A stretch of DNA of 55,654 nt from an uncultured Clostridia bacterium (GCA_944377145.1 CALWEH010000003.1:1-55654), one strand, 5' to 3'. Positions 7,996-15,839 are shown, counted from the first letter of the stretch. The notes: generated by a model from the letters alone, not told the origin. Program-made: numbers and translations.

Positions 7996-9309
7996 ATGAT
8001 CGCTTTGGCTTTAATTATACATACAATTTTAATTCTTGCAATGATGGTTGCTGTAATTTGTTTTGAAAGCGACTGTAAAAAAATTATTTTTTGGAATATT
8101 ATTATTGTGTTAACCTCTGTGTTTGGGTTTATAGTTTATTTTATTTATTTTTGCGACAAACCAAAAATAAAAAAAACAATTAAAAATAAATTTGAGCAAG
8201 ATGATATTTATAAGAATTTAATTGGATTTTCTATGAATAAAATCAATTCTAATAATGAATTTATAAATTTTAATAAAAGACATTATAATGCTGAAATTTT
8301 TAAAAACAACAATATTGAAGTAATTGATAATATTGAAATGTTTGTAAATTCTGTGTCAGCTGAAATAGAAAAAGCTAATTCTTATATCATTCTTGAAAAT
8401 GAAGTATTTTTATCTGGGATTAGAAATGATAATATCATATCATTATTAAAAGAAAAACAAAGTATGGGAGTAGATGTTAGATTTATTTATGGTAGATGTA
8501 CTCAATCTGATAAAGCAACTATAAAAGATTTAAAAATTTCTGGCATTAAAGTTTGTAGATTTAATAAAAATGATAAATTTAATAAATATTATAAAAATAC
8601 TAAAAACATATTATGTATAGATGGTAAAGTTGTTTATTTATATAATTCAGTAAAAAATATTTCAAATTCTATAAGTTATTCTAGTTTGTTTTATAGAATT
8701 CAAGGAGAAGTTATCAAAAGTATTGACCTTGATTGTCATCTAGATGTTTCATTTGCAACTCAAAAATATTATGAGTTAGAGCTTTCTAGTTATGATGCAG
8801 TGGGCGAACTAGAAATGCAGTATGTTTCTTCTGTAGCGGACAAGGATTTTGAAGGATTATTTTTAAAAGCAATAAATGATGCTAAAAAGCAAATTATAAT
8901 TCATTTAAATAAATTTGTACCTACTCCTGCAATAAAACAGGCTTTGCAAATGGCTATAATGTCTGGGATTGATGTAAAAATAATGTTGCCTAAAAATAAT
9001 AATGCTGGAAATTATTATTCGTCTAGAGCTTATTTAAAAGAAATGGCTTTATATGGAGCTACAGGGTATTTTTACGATGGCTTTATATATTCAAATTTTA
9101 TAGTTATAGATCATTTAACTTTTGTTGGAAATTTCTCATTAGTAAATTTAGAAATAAGGAATAATTTGCAAAATGTATTAATTATAAATAGTGTTGATTT
9201 TGCTGAAAAAAGCAAAAACTATTTTAATGAGCAAATTAATAATAGTTATAGAATTTGTAAACCAAAAAATATTTTATTTAGGGAAAAAATCTTTAAAAAA
9301 TTTAATTAG
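7996..9309 (+). CDS. Cardiolipin-synthase-like PLD-fold protein, both HKD motifs degenerate
   Basis: A 437-residue protein laid out like bacterial cardiolipin synthase: two N-terminal membrane helices (about residues 1-50, PLDc_N-like) then two phospholipase-D-like halves. Active members carry HxKxxxxD twice. Here the first motif region reads NTKNILCIDGK and the second IYSNFIVIDHL: when the aspartates are aligned, the catalytic His and Lys are replaced by Thr and Asn in the first and by Tyr and Asn in the second. Phosphatidyl transfer is therefore not expected. The reading frame is intact, with a good promoter and ribosome-binding site, so the gene looks maintained rather than decayed. A non-catalytic membrane or lipid-binding role is inference. 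Confidence 0.75.
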   Translation: MIALALIIHTILILAMMVAVICFESDCKKIIFWNIIIVLTSVFGFIVYFIYFCDKPKIKKTIKNKFEQDDIYKNLIGFSMNKINSNNEFINFNKRHYNAEIFKNNNIEVIDNIEMFVNSVSAEIEKANSYIILENEVFLSGIRNDNIISLLKEKQSMGVDVRFIYGRCTQSDKATIKDLKISGIKVCRFNKNDKFNKYYKNTKNILCIDGKVVYLYNSVKNISNSISYSSLFYRIQGEVIKSIDLDCHLDVSFATQKYYELELSSYDAVGELEMQYVSSVADKDFEGLFLKAINDAKKQIIIHLNKFVPTPAIKQALQMAIMSGIDVKIMLPKNNNAGNYYSSRAYLKEMALYGATGYFYDGFIYSNFIVIDHLTFVGNFSLVNLEIRNNLQNVLIINSVDFAEKSKNYFNEQINNSYRICKPKNILFREKIFKKFN

Positions 9310-9320
9310 GAGAAATACTT

Positions 9321-10169
9321 ATGATAGCAAAATTTGGAGTTGCTGGAATCCCTGTGAATTATAAAGGGAAAATGGAAGGTTTTTTTGATTGGCTTAAAAG
9401 TATGAATCTTAACGCATATGAAGTACAATGTAATTTTGGGTTTAGAATGAGTGAAAAGACTAAACAAATGTTGCTAGAAAGTCAAAAACAAGGGTTTTAT
9501 ATCAGTATTCATGGACCGTATTACATTAATCTTGGAAGCGTTAATAGTGATGTGGCTGAAAGAAGTGTTGATATTTTACAAAAAGGAATAGAACTTGCAA
9601 AAGAGATTAATTGTACTCGTATTATTTTTCACCCTGGTGGTGGACATGAGAATACTGAACAAGGCAGAAAAGAGGCTATTGATAGAATAGTAAATTATTT
9701 AAATACTATTTCATCAAATATTGATATGAAAGATGTTAAATTCTATCCAGAGATAGGAGGTAAAACGGCGAATTTAGGCTCATTAGATGAAATAATTGAA
9801 ATTTGCAAAAAATGTGATAAAGCTTATCCTTGTATAGATATAGCTCATCTTCATGCTAGAGAAAATGGTTCAATTAAATCAAAAGAGATATTGCGTTCAA
9901 AATTACAATATTTACAACAACAAATACCTGAAAAATTTAAACAAATTCATTTTCATGCCTATACTATTAATTATGGAGAAAAAGGAGAGATTAAGCATTT
10001 GGTTCATGGTGAAAATATGCCTAATGGAGAGGTGGGATTACCAAATTTAGATTGGTTTGTAGAATTGCTTCATGAAATGAATATTGAACCATGGGTTATA
10101 AGCGAAGCTCATGATAGTCAGGAGTTGGGAGCTAAATATATGAGAGATAAATATTTTGAAAATGCTTAA
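9321..10169 (+). CDS. Endonuclease IV-like AP endonuclease family 2 (TIM barrel)
   Basis: A 282-residue xylose-isomerase-like TIM-barrel protein. Metal-ligand candidates typical of endonuclease IV are visible: SIHGPYYINLGS (about residue 64), IIFHPGGGH (about 110), PEIGGK (about 145), CIDIAHLHAR (about 175), IHFHAY (about 208) and ISEAHDS near the C-terminus. Members cleave DNA at abasic sites during base excision repair, although some relatives act on sugars. A ggagaa ribosome-binding site precedes the ATG; it lies 11 nt after the PLD-fold gene, so they are probably cotranscribed. Confidence 0.82.
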   Translation: MIAKFGVAGIPVNYKGKMEGFFDWLKSMNLNAYEVQCNFGFRMSEKTKQMLLESQKQGFYISIHGPYYINLGSVNSDVAERSVDILQKGIELAKEINCTRIIFHPGGGHENTEQGRKEAIDRIVNYLNTISSNIDMKDVKFYPEIGGKTANLGSLDEIIEICKKCDKAYPCIDIAHLHARENGSIKSKEILRSKLQYLQQQIPEKFKQIHFHAYTINYGEKGEIKHLVHGENMPNGEVGLPNLDWFVELLHEMNIEPWVISEAHDSQELGAKYMRDKYFENA

Positions 10170-10203
10170 AGATTTTATATAAATTTTACAATTAGGATAA
10201 ATT

Positions 10204-11028
10204 ATGGAAAAAGCAAATTTTATAGTAACAGAAAAAATAGATTTAAATAAATATTTAAGACAACATTTGCCTTTTCTTTCAAATTACCAAATAGAACAAC
10301 TATTTAAATCTAAAGATATAAAAGTAAATGGGTGTAGAAAAACTAAATCATGCAATCTTAATATAAATGATGAAGTTGAAGTATATTATACTGCGAATAA
10401 AGAGCCTTGGTACACAATTCTTTTTAATGATGACAATGTTTTAGTAGTAAATAAAAAAGCTGGGATAGAAGTGGTGAGTGAGGAAGAAAGAAATTTATTC
10501 GATATATTAAAATTAGATTTTCCTACATTATTGCCAATACATAGGATAGATAGAAATACAGAAGGTATTGTGATTTTTGCTAAAAATCATTCTGCTGAAC
10601 AAGAATTGCTTAAAGCTTTTAAAGAGCGTTCAATAATAAAGAAATACTTATTAAAAGTAAAAGGAAGGGTAAAAATAGATGATATAAAACATAAAATGTA
10701 TTTAAAAAAATTACCATCTTCTTCTAAAGTGCTTATTTCTGAGGTTAAAACAAGTGGATATGATGAAATTGTAACATATTTTAATATAGTTAAATATATT
10801 GATAATGATACTATATTGCAAGCAGAACTTGTTACAGGTAAAACTCATCAAATTAGAGCTCATATTGCATATTTTGGCTATCCTATTGTTGGAGATGGAA
10901 AATATGGAGTAGGGGATTCTAAAAACATGTGTTTAACAGCAAGCTATATGGCATTTAAATTTCCTAAAAAATCTTATTTGGAATATTTAAACAATGAAGT
11001 TTTTGAAATAAAACCATCTTGGTTGTGA
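10204..11028 (+). CDS. RluA-family pseudouridine synthase
   Basis: A 274-residue enzyme with an N-terminal S4-like domain (residues about 12-60) and the RluA catalytic motif HRIDRNTEGIVIFAKN, whose second aspartate-type position is the nucleophile. The C-terminal GKTHQIRAHIAYFGYPIVGDGKYG element is also diagnostic. It modifies uridines in rRNA or tRNA; the RluA/RluC/RluD subtype cannot be decided. It has a weak aggata ribosome-binding site and follows the endonuclease gene by 34 nt. Confidence 0.88.
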   Translation: MEKANFIVTEKIDLNKYLRQHLPFLSNYQIEQLFKSKDIKVNGCRKTKSCNLNINDEVEVYYTANKEPWYTILFNDDNVLVVNKKAGIEVVSEEERNLFDILKLDFPTLLPIHRIDRNTEGIVIFAKNHSAEQELLKAFKERSIIKKYLLKVKGRVKIDDIKHKMYLKKLPSSSKVLISEVKTSGYDEIVTYFNIVKYIDNDTILQAELVTGKTHQIRAHIAYFGYPIVGDGKYGVGDSKNMCLTASYMAFKFPKKSYLEYLNNEVFEIKPSWL

Positions 11029-11341
11029 CTTAACTTAAAAATTTTGGCATAGTTGTTCATTTTATATTGCTAAATATGATATATTTATATATAAATGATA
11101 TTGCATATACTATACATTTTGCGAATAGATGCAAACCTTATTATTTATAAAACAAAGATTATTATCATATAAGAGGATATATTAATATATAAAAGGTATA
11201 GATATATAAATTTACAATAATTAAAATGGAAGTTTTAAACAAGTTTATTAAAAGTTTAAAAAAGTTGAAAAAAATTATAAAAAACGATTGACATTAATTA
11301 AAATTTATAGTAATATATAAAAGTCAACAAGCATTAAATAG
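11029..11341. repeat. Intergenic region with diverged copy R1 of a repeated element
   Basis: The core attttgcgaatagatgcaa followed by acct at 11116-11138 is identical to that of the copy at 13197-13362. A ttttggcat segment lies about 70 bp upstream (11042-11050), at a spacing similar to that in the other copies. The rest of the flanks has diverged. No gene is seen in this interval apart from the tRNA promoter at its right end. Confidence 0.7.
11288..11316 (+). promoter_or_regulatory. Promoter of the tRNA cluster
   Basis: TTGACA at 11288-11293 and TAATAT at 11311-11316 are separated by 17 bp and lie 25 bp before the first tRNA. Confidence 0.7.
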
Positions 11342-11417
11342 CGGGGTGTAGCGCAGTTGGTAGCGCACGTGGTTTGGGACCATGGGGCCGGGAGTTCGAG
11401 TCTCTTCACCCCGACCA
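11342..11417 (+). tRNA. tRNA-Pro (anticodon TGG)
   Basis: A 76-nt cloverleaf. Acceptor cggggtg pairs with caccccg; anticodon loop TTTGGGA; CCA encoded. It is the first of six clustered tRNA genes. Confidence 0.95.
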
Positions 11418-11424
11418 CTCATTT

Positions 11425-11501
11425 GGACCTTTAGCTCAGTTGGTTAGAGCAACCGGCTCATAACCGGTCGGTCCGCGGTTCGAGTCCGTGAAGGTCCACC
11501 A
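11425..11501 (+). tRNA. tRNA with CAT anticodon, probably tRNA-Ile2 (lysidine type)
   Basis: A 77-nt cloverleaf with loop CTCATAA. The first acceptor pair is G-C, which excludes an initiator tRNA. The 5' half (ggacctttagctcagttgg) resembles tRNA-Ile2 of Firmicutes, whose C34 becomes lysidine to read ATA, rather than elongator tRNA-Met. That choice is from memory of family sequences and is less certain than the tRNA itself. CCA is encoded. Confidence 0.85.
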
Positions 11502-11554
11502 TTTATTATATATGGTAGTAGAATGAGTATAATAATAAAAAGTATAATGGTTTT

Positions 11555-11631
11555 GGCCCGGTAGCTCAGTTGGTTAGAGCGCCAGCCTGTCACGCTGGAG
11601 GTCGAGAGTTCGAGCCTCTTCCGGGTCGCCA
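11555..11631 (+). tRNA. tRNA-Asp (anticodon GTC)
   Basis: A 77-nt cloverleaf with loop CTGTCAC, acceptor ggcccgg pairing with ccgggtc (one G-U), and encoded CCA. Confidence 0.95.
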
Positions 11632-11633
11632 AT

Positions 11634-11709
11634 GCCTCGATAGCTCAGTCGGTAGAGCAAAGGACTGAAAATCCTTGTGTCGTTGGTTCGATTCCGACTC
11701 GAGGCACCA
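11634..11709 (+). tRNA. tRNA-Phe (anticodon GAA)
   Basis: A 76-nt cloverleaf with loop CTGAAAA, acceptor gcctcga pairing with tcgaggc, and encoded CCA. Only 2 bases separate it from tRNA-Asp. Confidence 0.95.
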
Positions 11710-11765
11710 TCACAAGGTTTTCAATTCGAAAATCTGCTGGGGTTAAAACCGAATAACCTTAGTAT

Positions 11766-11840
11766 GCTAGTGTGGCTCAACGGTAGAGCAGCTGACTTGT
11801 AATCAGCAGGTTGGGGGTTCGATTCCCTTCACTAGCTCCA
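11766..11840 (+). tRNA. tRNA-Thr (anticodon TGT)
   Basis: A 75-nt cloverleaf with loop CTTGTAA, acceptor gctagtg pairing with cactagc, and encoded CCA. The 56 bases before it contain a possible aaggtt/aacctt hairpin but no further tRNA. Confidence 0.95.
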
Positions 11841-11844
11841 ATTT

Positions 11845-11930
11845 GGGAAGATTGCAGAGCGGCCAAATGCTACGGACTGTAAATCCGTCGTCTTATGACT
11901 TCGATGGTTCGAATCCATCTCTTCCCACCA
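11845..11930 (+). tRNA. tRNA-Tyr (anticodon GTA)
   Basis: An 86-nt class II tRNA with loop CTGTAAA and a long variable arm, acceptor gggaaga pairing with tcttccc, and encoded CCA. Confidence 0.94.
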
Positions 11931-11956
11931 TACTATATTTTGTAGTTAAAATAAAT

Positions 11957-11990
11957 AAAATACCACATATACAGTGGTATTTTTTCTTTT
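11957..11990 (+). terminator. Terminator of the tRNA cluster
   Basis: AATACCAC and GTGGTATT form a perfect stem with a 7-base loop followed by a T-tract. Confidence 0.88.
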
Positions 11991-12001
11991 AGGCACATTT
12001 T

Positions 12002-12397
12002 ATGAAATCATTTAATAAAGATTTGATAATTTCTAAGATAAATAATGGGAATATTGAAGATTTGTTTTTTTTAACTCCAGAATATTTAAAGCCATATTTG
12101 ATGTTTATAAAAGATAATAAAAGAGTATTTAAAATCATTCACAAAAAACCATATTTATTCAATGTTGATGCTACTTTTCAAAAGATGTATAAAGAAGTTT
12201 TTGAGCCAATACTCAATAAATTTGATATAGAGAAAAACAAAAAAATATTCATTTTTGAATTTTTTACAAATGGAGTGGTTGGATTAATTATGAAATGGGT
12301 TAATTTAAATTGTGAGGAAGATATTGATAATATTTTAAATATAATATTAGATTGTGTGCAAGATAGTATAAATAAAAGGTTAAAAAGTGAAGATTAA
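12002..12397 (+). CDS. TetR C-terminal-domain-like protein lacking the HTH
   Basis: A 131-residue helical protein. The segment from YLKPYLMFIKDNKRVF to FFTNGVVGLIMKWVN and the final helix resemble the ligand/dimerisation half (TetR_C_8 type) of TetR regulators such as DhaS. The N-terminal helix-turn-helix of about 60 residues is absent, and there is no room for it because the tRNA-cluster terminator ends 12 bases upstream. The start has only a weak AGG site. It overlaps the following membrane-protein gene by 11 nt. It may be a truncated regulator or a stand-alone domain; the family call is tentative. Confidence 0.5.
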   Translation: MKSFNKDLIISKINNGNIEDLFFLTPEYLKPYLMFIKDNKRVFKIIHKKPYLFNVDATFQKMYKEVFEPILNKFDIEKNKKIFIFEFFTNGVVGLIMKWVNLNCEEDIDNILNIILDCVQDSINKRLKSED

Positions 12398-13052
12398 AGA
12401 TATATATAAAAATAAAGAATTGAGGCTTTATATTAATACAACTATTTCTTTTGTTATTACAATCCTATTTGCTTTGTATAATGGTATATTGGGAATAGTT
12501 AACTCTTCAATATGGAATGGTAGTATATGTGTTTATTTTATACTTCTAACTATAATGAAAATAATAATTTTGACTACAGAAAGACGTATTAAAACTGCTA
12601 GCCATCAAGTTAAAATAAAAACAAGATATAAAATATTTATCACTATCTCAATCTTACTATTAGTGCTTAACCTTGCTTTAATTACTCCAATTTCTTTAAT
12701 GGTTATGAATAAAAAAGAAGTGAATTTTGGAATGATTACAGCAATAACTTTAGCTAGTTATACTACATATAAAATAACATATTCTATTATTATGTATGTT
12801 AAAAATAAAACTAACAGAAATTTAATTTTTCGCCAATTAAGATTAATAAATTTGATTGATGCAATAATTTCTGTTCTAACTTTACAAAATACATTAATAG
12901 TTGTAAATGGACCAGTAGGGGAAGACATGTTTATTCTTAGTGCTATAACAAGTGCAGTAGCTGTTGGATTTATTTTAATTATTGTATGTGTATCACTTAT
13001 TAAAGGCATACGCAACTTTAAAGAAGATTATAATACAGATATAATTATATAA
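12387..13052 (+). CDS. Multi-pass membrane protein of unknown function
   Basis: A 221-residue protein with about six hydrophobic segments (near residues 13-32, 40-58, 82-105, 112-130, 160-178, 183-205). It starts with GTG, overlapping the TetR-like gene's end by 11 nt, so the pair is translated together. I recognise no motif. Pairing with a TetR-type sensor domain suggests a small membrane function under that regulator, but that is inference. Confidence 0.65.
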   Translation: MKIKDIYKNKELRLYINTTISFVITILFALYNGILGIVNSSIWNGSICVYFILLTIMKIIILTTERRIKTASHQVKIKTRYKIFITISILLLVLNLALITPISLMVMNKKEVNFGMITAITLASYTTYKITYSIIMYVKNKTNRNLIFRQLRLINLIDAIISVLTLQNTLIVVNGPVGEDMFILSAITSAVAVGFILIIVCVSLIKGIRNFKEDYNTDIII

Positions 13053-13082
13053 AAAGTTTATAAAGATCTAACAATTAAGATG

Positions 13083-13119
13083 AAAAACTAGATAAGATTG
13101 TGTTTTATCTAGTTTTTTA
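13083..13119 (+). terminator. Terminator after the membrane-protein gene
   Basis: AAAACTAGATAA and TTATCTAGTTTT form a stem followed by a T-run. Confidence 0.85.
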
Positions 13120-13196
13120 TATTACATAAAATAGTAGTTGCAGAAAGGGTGGGGAAGAGGATAAGAGATAAGAATTGATTATAAATATCTTTATAT

Positions 13197-13362
13197 AAAA
13201 TATTTGGCATGATAAATAAGAATAAGGCAGGAGATATGGTAAAATAAGAAAGAATAAGATAAAATGTTGAGTTAATTAATGTATTTTGCGAATAGATGCA
13301 AACCTAAAATTATATACAAAACATATAAGCCCATCAAAGAAGAATGTTATTTATAAAAGAAA
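13197..13362 (+). repeat. Intergenic repeat R2 (about 165 bp)
   Basis: This segment reappears in opposite orientation at 54595-54758 (R3) with only about seven differences by eye, and its core at 13283-13305 is shared with R1 (11116-11138). It contains no open reading frame and no terminal inverted repeats that I can see. The core has a dyad, TTTGC and GCAAA eight bases apart. It fills most of the 349-base gap between the neighbouring genes. Confidence 0.88.
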
Positions 13363-13365
13363 AGA

Positions 13366-13394
13366 TTGACAAGCTATATTTAATTATATAAAAT
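13366..13394 (+). promoter_or_regulatory. Promoter of the gene at 13402, leaderless arrangement
   Basis: TTGACA (13366-13371), 17-bp spacer, TAAAAT (13389-13394). Only 7 bases separate the -10 box from the ATG at 13402, which has no Shine-Dalgarno sequence. Confidence 0.7.
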
Positions 13395-13401
13395 TTAATT
13401 A

Positions 13402-13815
13402 ATGCAAGAAGACATTATACAAATTGAAAACAATAAAATAAATCATTTAGAAGATTTTAATTTAATAGGAATACACAAATCTTCTAAATTTTTTAGCATT
13501 TGTTTAACACAACAACATAATGGCAAAATATTAAAATATATATTAAAAAATACAACCACTCAAGATGAGGCAAAAATATTAAGAATATTAAAAGCTATTG
13601 GTAGAGGGTGTAAATTAGATAGAAATACTTATTTTTATATAATAGAATATTTAATAATAAATGTTAGCAATATAATAAAAATTATTGAACCAGATAAAAA
13701 AATTATATTTAAAGATGGATATGAATATATATTTAAAGGTAAATTAAGTGAATTTAAAAAGTTAATAGAAGAATATGAGCATTGTAAAAACAAAGTGTAT
13801 AATAAAAATGATTGA
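13402..13815 (+). CDS. Small protein of unknown function, predicted leaderless mRNA
   Basis: A 137-residue soluble protein, rich in Lys and Ile, with no motif I recognise. A consensus promoter ends 7 bases before its ATG and no ribosome-binding site is present, so transcription probably begins at the start codon. Its TGA stop lies inside the -35 box of the next promoter (13812-13817). Confidence 0.6.
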   Translation: MQEDIIQIENNKINHLEDFNLIGIHKSSKFFSICLTQQHNGKILKYILKNTTTQDEAKILRILKAIGRGCKLDRNTYFYIIEYLIINVSNIIKIIEPDKKIIFKDGYEYIFKGKLSEFKKLIEEYEHCKNKVYNKND

Positions 13816-13840
13816 CATAGTAGAAGATTTAATATATAAT
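13812..13840 (+). promoter_or_regulatory. Perfect consensus promoter upstream of cysS leader
   Basis: TTGACA (13812-13817), exactly 17 bp, TATAAT (13835-13840). It is the strongest promoter by sequence in the window, and lies about 200 bp before cysS, driving the attenuator leader. Confidence 0.9.
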
Positions 13841-13847
13841 AATAAAT

Positions 13848-13877
13848 ATGAAGAGATGTTGTTGTAACTTAAAATAA
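13848..13877 (+). CDS. Leader peptide MKRCCCNLK (three consecutive Cys codons)
   Basis: A nine-codon reading frame: ATG AAG AGA TGT TGT TGT AAC TTA AAA TAA. It begins 7 bases after the -10 box, so it is probably read from a leaderless transcript start. Three adjacent Cys codons upstream of the cysteinyl-tRNA synthetase gene is the hallmark of ribosome-mediated attenuation. A stall on codons 4-6 would cover the adjacent 5' strand of the next hairpin. Confidence 0.75.
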   Translation: MKRCCCNLK

Positions 13878-13975
13878 ATTAATGTACAAATAATTTGTAC
13901 AAATTTTAAGTTGTGCAATCTAATGATTATTTAAATTCATCTAGTCAAGAGATCGCAACTCTTGACTATTTTTAT
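13866..13975 (+). promoter_or_regulatory. Transcription attenuator of cysS
   Basis: Segment 1 (AACTTAAAAT, 13866-13875) overlaps the end of the leader peptide and pairs perfectly with segment 2 (ATTTTAAGTT, 13903-13912), enclosing a perfect inner hairpin TGTACAAA/TTTGTACA (13883-13901). A strong terminator follows: TAGTCAAGAG (13942-13951), 7-base loop, CTCTTGACTA (13959-13968), T-tract. If a ribosome stalls on the Cys codons, segment 1 is masked. Segment 2 (AGTTGTGCAATCT, 13909-13921) can then pair imperfectly with AGATCGCAACT (13950-13960) in the terminator loop. No T-box consensus (AGGGTGGNACCGCG) is present. The antiterminator pairing is my inference; the leader, hairpins and terminator are direct observations. 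Confidence 0.75.
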
Positions 13976-14036
13976 TAAACAATAATAATTTAAGAAACCT
14001 AAATTTAAATTAATCATATAAAATATGGAGGAAAGA

Positions 14037-15395
14037 ATGTTAAAATTATATAATTCATTAACAAGGCAAAAAGAGAATTTTAAACCTTATGGCGAAAAGG
14101 TTACTATGTACAGCTGTGGTCCTACAGTATATTATTATCCTCATATTGGTAACATGAGAGCTTATTTATTTATGGATAATATTAGAAGAGTATTAAAATA
14201 TAACGGGTATGACATTAATGGTGTTATGAATATTACTGATGTAGGGCATTTAACTAGTGATGCAGATGAAGGTGATGACAAAATGCTAGTGGCAAGTAAA
14301 AGAGAAAATAAATCTCCATGGGAAATAGCTAAATATTATACCAATATTTTTATGCAAGAAGCTAAAAGACTAAATATTGATTTACCTGAACATATTTGCC
14401 CTGCAACTACTGTGATAGAAGATATAATTAAATTTGTAGAAGGATTGTTGGATAAAGGCTATGCTTATGAAACTAGTAAAGGAATATATTTTGACATATC
14501 TAAATTCCCTGACTATGGAAAACTTAGTGGGAAAATCATTGAGCAAGATAAAGCTGGAGCTAGAATTGAAGTAGATAAAGAAAAGCGTAATCCTCAAGAT
14601 TTTACAGTTTGGATAAAAGCTCCTAAAGAACATATAATGAAATGGGAAAGTCCATGGGGATTAGGATATCCAGGCTGGCATATAGAATGTTCTACCATTG
14701 GTAAAAAATTTCTAGGAGACCATATAGATATTCACACAGGTGGGGTAGACCATAAACCTATACATCATGAAAATGAGATTGCACAAAGTGATTGTTTAGA
14801 AGGGCATAAAGTGGTAAATACTTGGATGCATCTTGAATTTTTACAAGTTGATGGTGGTAAAATGAGTAAAAGTCTAAATAATATTTACACTTTAGACGAT
14901 TTAATTGCTAAAGGATTTGAGCCAGAAGTATTTAGGTATTTTTATTTTATGGCACATTATTCTAAACAGCAAAATTTTACTTTTGAAGCTATGCAGTCTG
15001 CTAAAAATTCATTATATAGTTTAAAACAATTAACATTAGAGCATAAAAACGGTAAAGCTAATATAAATACTGAAGAATATGAAAAAGACTTTCTAGAAGC
15101 TATTAATTATGATTTAAATATGCCAATAGCTCTTGCAGTGATTTGGAAAATGCTTAAAGAAGAAAAGTCAAACGATATATATTTATTAATGATGAAATTT
15201 AATAAAATTTTAGGATTTGATTTAGATTGTAAAACAGAAGAGATACCAGAACAAGTAAAAGAATTGGCAAATCTTCGTTGGAATTCTAAATTGAATAAAG
15301 ATTGGGCAAATGCTGATATGTATAGAAATAAAATTGCTGATTTAGGATATCAAGTATTAGACAGCAAAGATGGTTATGAGATAAAGAAAATATAA
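14037..15395 (+). CDS. cysS: Cysteinyl-tRNA synthetase
   Basis: A 452-residue class I synthetase that charges tRNA-Cys. It shows the HIGH motif as HIGN in YYYPHIGNMRAY, the KMSKS loop as KMSKS in GGKMSKSLNN, and the zinc-site elements around CGPTVY, GWHIECSTIG and HHENEIAQSDC. The start at 14037 is chosen because ggaggaaaga lies directly before it; the upstream in-frame ATG at 14025 falls in front of this ribosome-binding site. Its leader carries a Cys-codon attenuator, so expression probably rises when charged tRNA-Cys is scarce. Confidence 0.96.
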   Translation: MLKLYNSLTRQKENFKPYGEKVTMYSCGPTVYYYPHIGNMRAYLFMDNIRRVLKYNGYDINGVMNITDVGHLTSDADEGDDKMLVASKRENKSPWEIAKYYTNIFMQEAKRLNIDLPEHICPATTVIEDIIKFVEGLLDKGYAYETSKGIYFDISKFPDYGKLSGKIIEQDKAGARIEVDKEKRNPQDFTVWIKAPKEHIMKWESPWGLGYPGWHIECSTIGKKFLGDHIDIHTGGVDHKPIHHENEIAQSDCLEGHKVVNTWMHLEFLQVDGGKMSKSLNNIYTLDDLIAKGFEPEVFRYFYFMAHYSKQQNFTFEAMQSAKNSLYSLKQLTLEHKNGKANINTEEYEKDFLEAINYDLNMPIALAVIWKMLKEEKSNDIYLLMMKFNKILGFDLDCKTEEIPEQVKELANLRWNSKLNKDWANADMYRNKIADLGYQVLDSKDGYEIKKI

Positions 15396-15437
15396 TAAAT
15401 GAATTTGTTTTTATAAAAATAATTTAAAATACAACAA

Positions 15438-15478
15438 AAAGAGTAGGTTTTTAGACAAGACTTGCTCTTTTTTTTTAA
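15438..15478 (+). terminator. Terminator of cysS
   Basis: AAAGAGTAGG pairs with CTTGCTCTTT (two G-U pairs), followed by a long T-run. Confidence 0.8.
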
Positions 15479-15517
15479 TATTTTTATGTTACACTTGTTG
15501 TTAAGGAGGCAAGGGGT

Positions 15518-15829
15518 ATGCAAGTTAAAACAAAATTGCACAATCAAGCTCTATATGTGCTATTAATTGGAGAGCTAGATGAAAGTTGTGCACCATTTGT
15601 AAGAAATAATTTAGACAATTTATTTGAAAATGAAAAACGATTTAATAAAGTAATAATGGATTTATCTCAACTAGAATTTATGGACAGCACAGGCATAGGA
15701 GTTATGTTGGGAAGATATAAGAAACTACAACATAGAAATATTCCAATTTATATTATAAATCCATCAAAACAAGCTGAAAAAATATTCCAAATGTCTGGAC
15801 TATATGACATTATGCCAAAAATATCATAA
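15518..15829 (+). CDS. spoIIAA: Anti-sigma F factor antagonist
   Basis: A 103-residue STAS-domain protein. The conserved loop MDSTGIGVMLGRYKK contains the serine that SpoIIAB phosphorylates. Unphosphorylated SpoIIAA releases sigma F from SpoIIAB in the forespore. A strong aaggaggc ribosome-binding site precedes it, and it is followed closely by spoIIAB and sigF in the classical order. Confidence 0.95.
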   Translation: MQVKTKLHNQALYVLLIGELDESCAPFVRNNLDNLFENEKRFNKVIMDLSQLEFMDSTGIGVMLGRYKKLQHRNIPIYIINPSKQAEKIFQMSGLYDIMPKIS

Positions 15830-15839
15830 AGGAGATAAT

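Noticed and set aside
7996..9309. A frameshifted or misread cardiolipin synthase
   Set aside because: The frame is continuous, of normal length, and the altered residues lie within otherwise recognisable motif surroundings at both sites.
11425..11501. Initiator tRNA-Met
   Set aside because: The first acceptor pair is G-C and the three G-C pairs expected at the base of the anticodon loop are not in initiator form.
11444..11632. A minus-strand reading frame across the tRNA cluster
   Set aside because: It is a by-product of conserved tRNA sequence, overlapping tRNA-Ile2 and tRNA-Asp.
13197..13362. The intergenic repeat as an insertion sequence or MITE
   Set aside because: No transposase frame, terminal inverted repeats or target duplications could be seen.
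13848..14036. A T-box riboswitch upstream of cysS
   Set aside because: No AGGGTGGNACCGCG antiterminator consensus or T-box stem I features are visible; the Cys-codon leader explains the terminator better.
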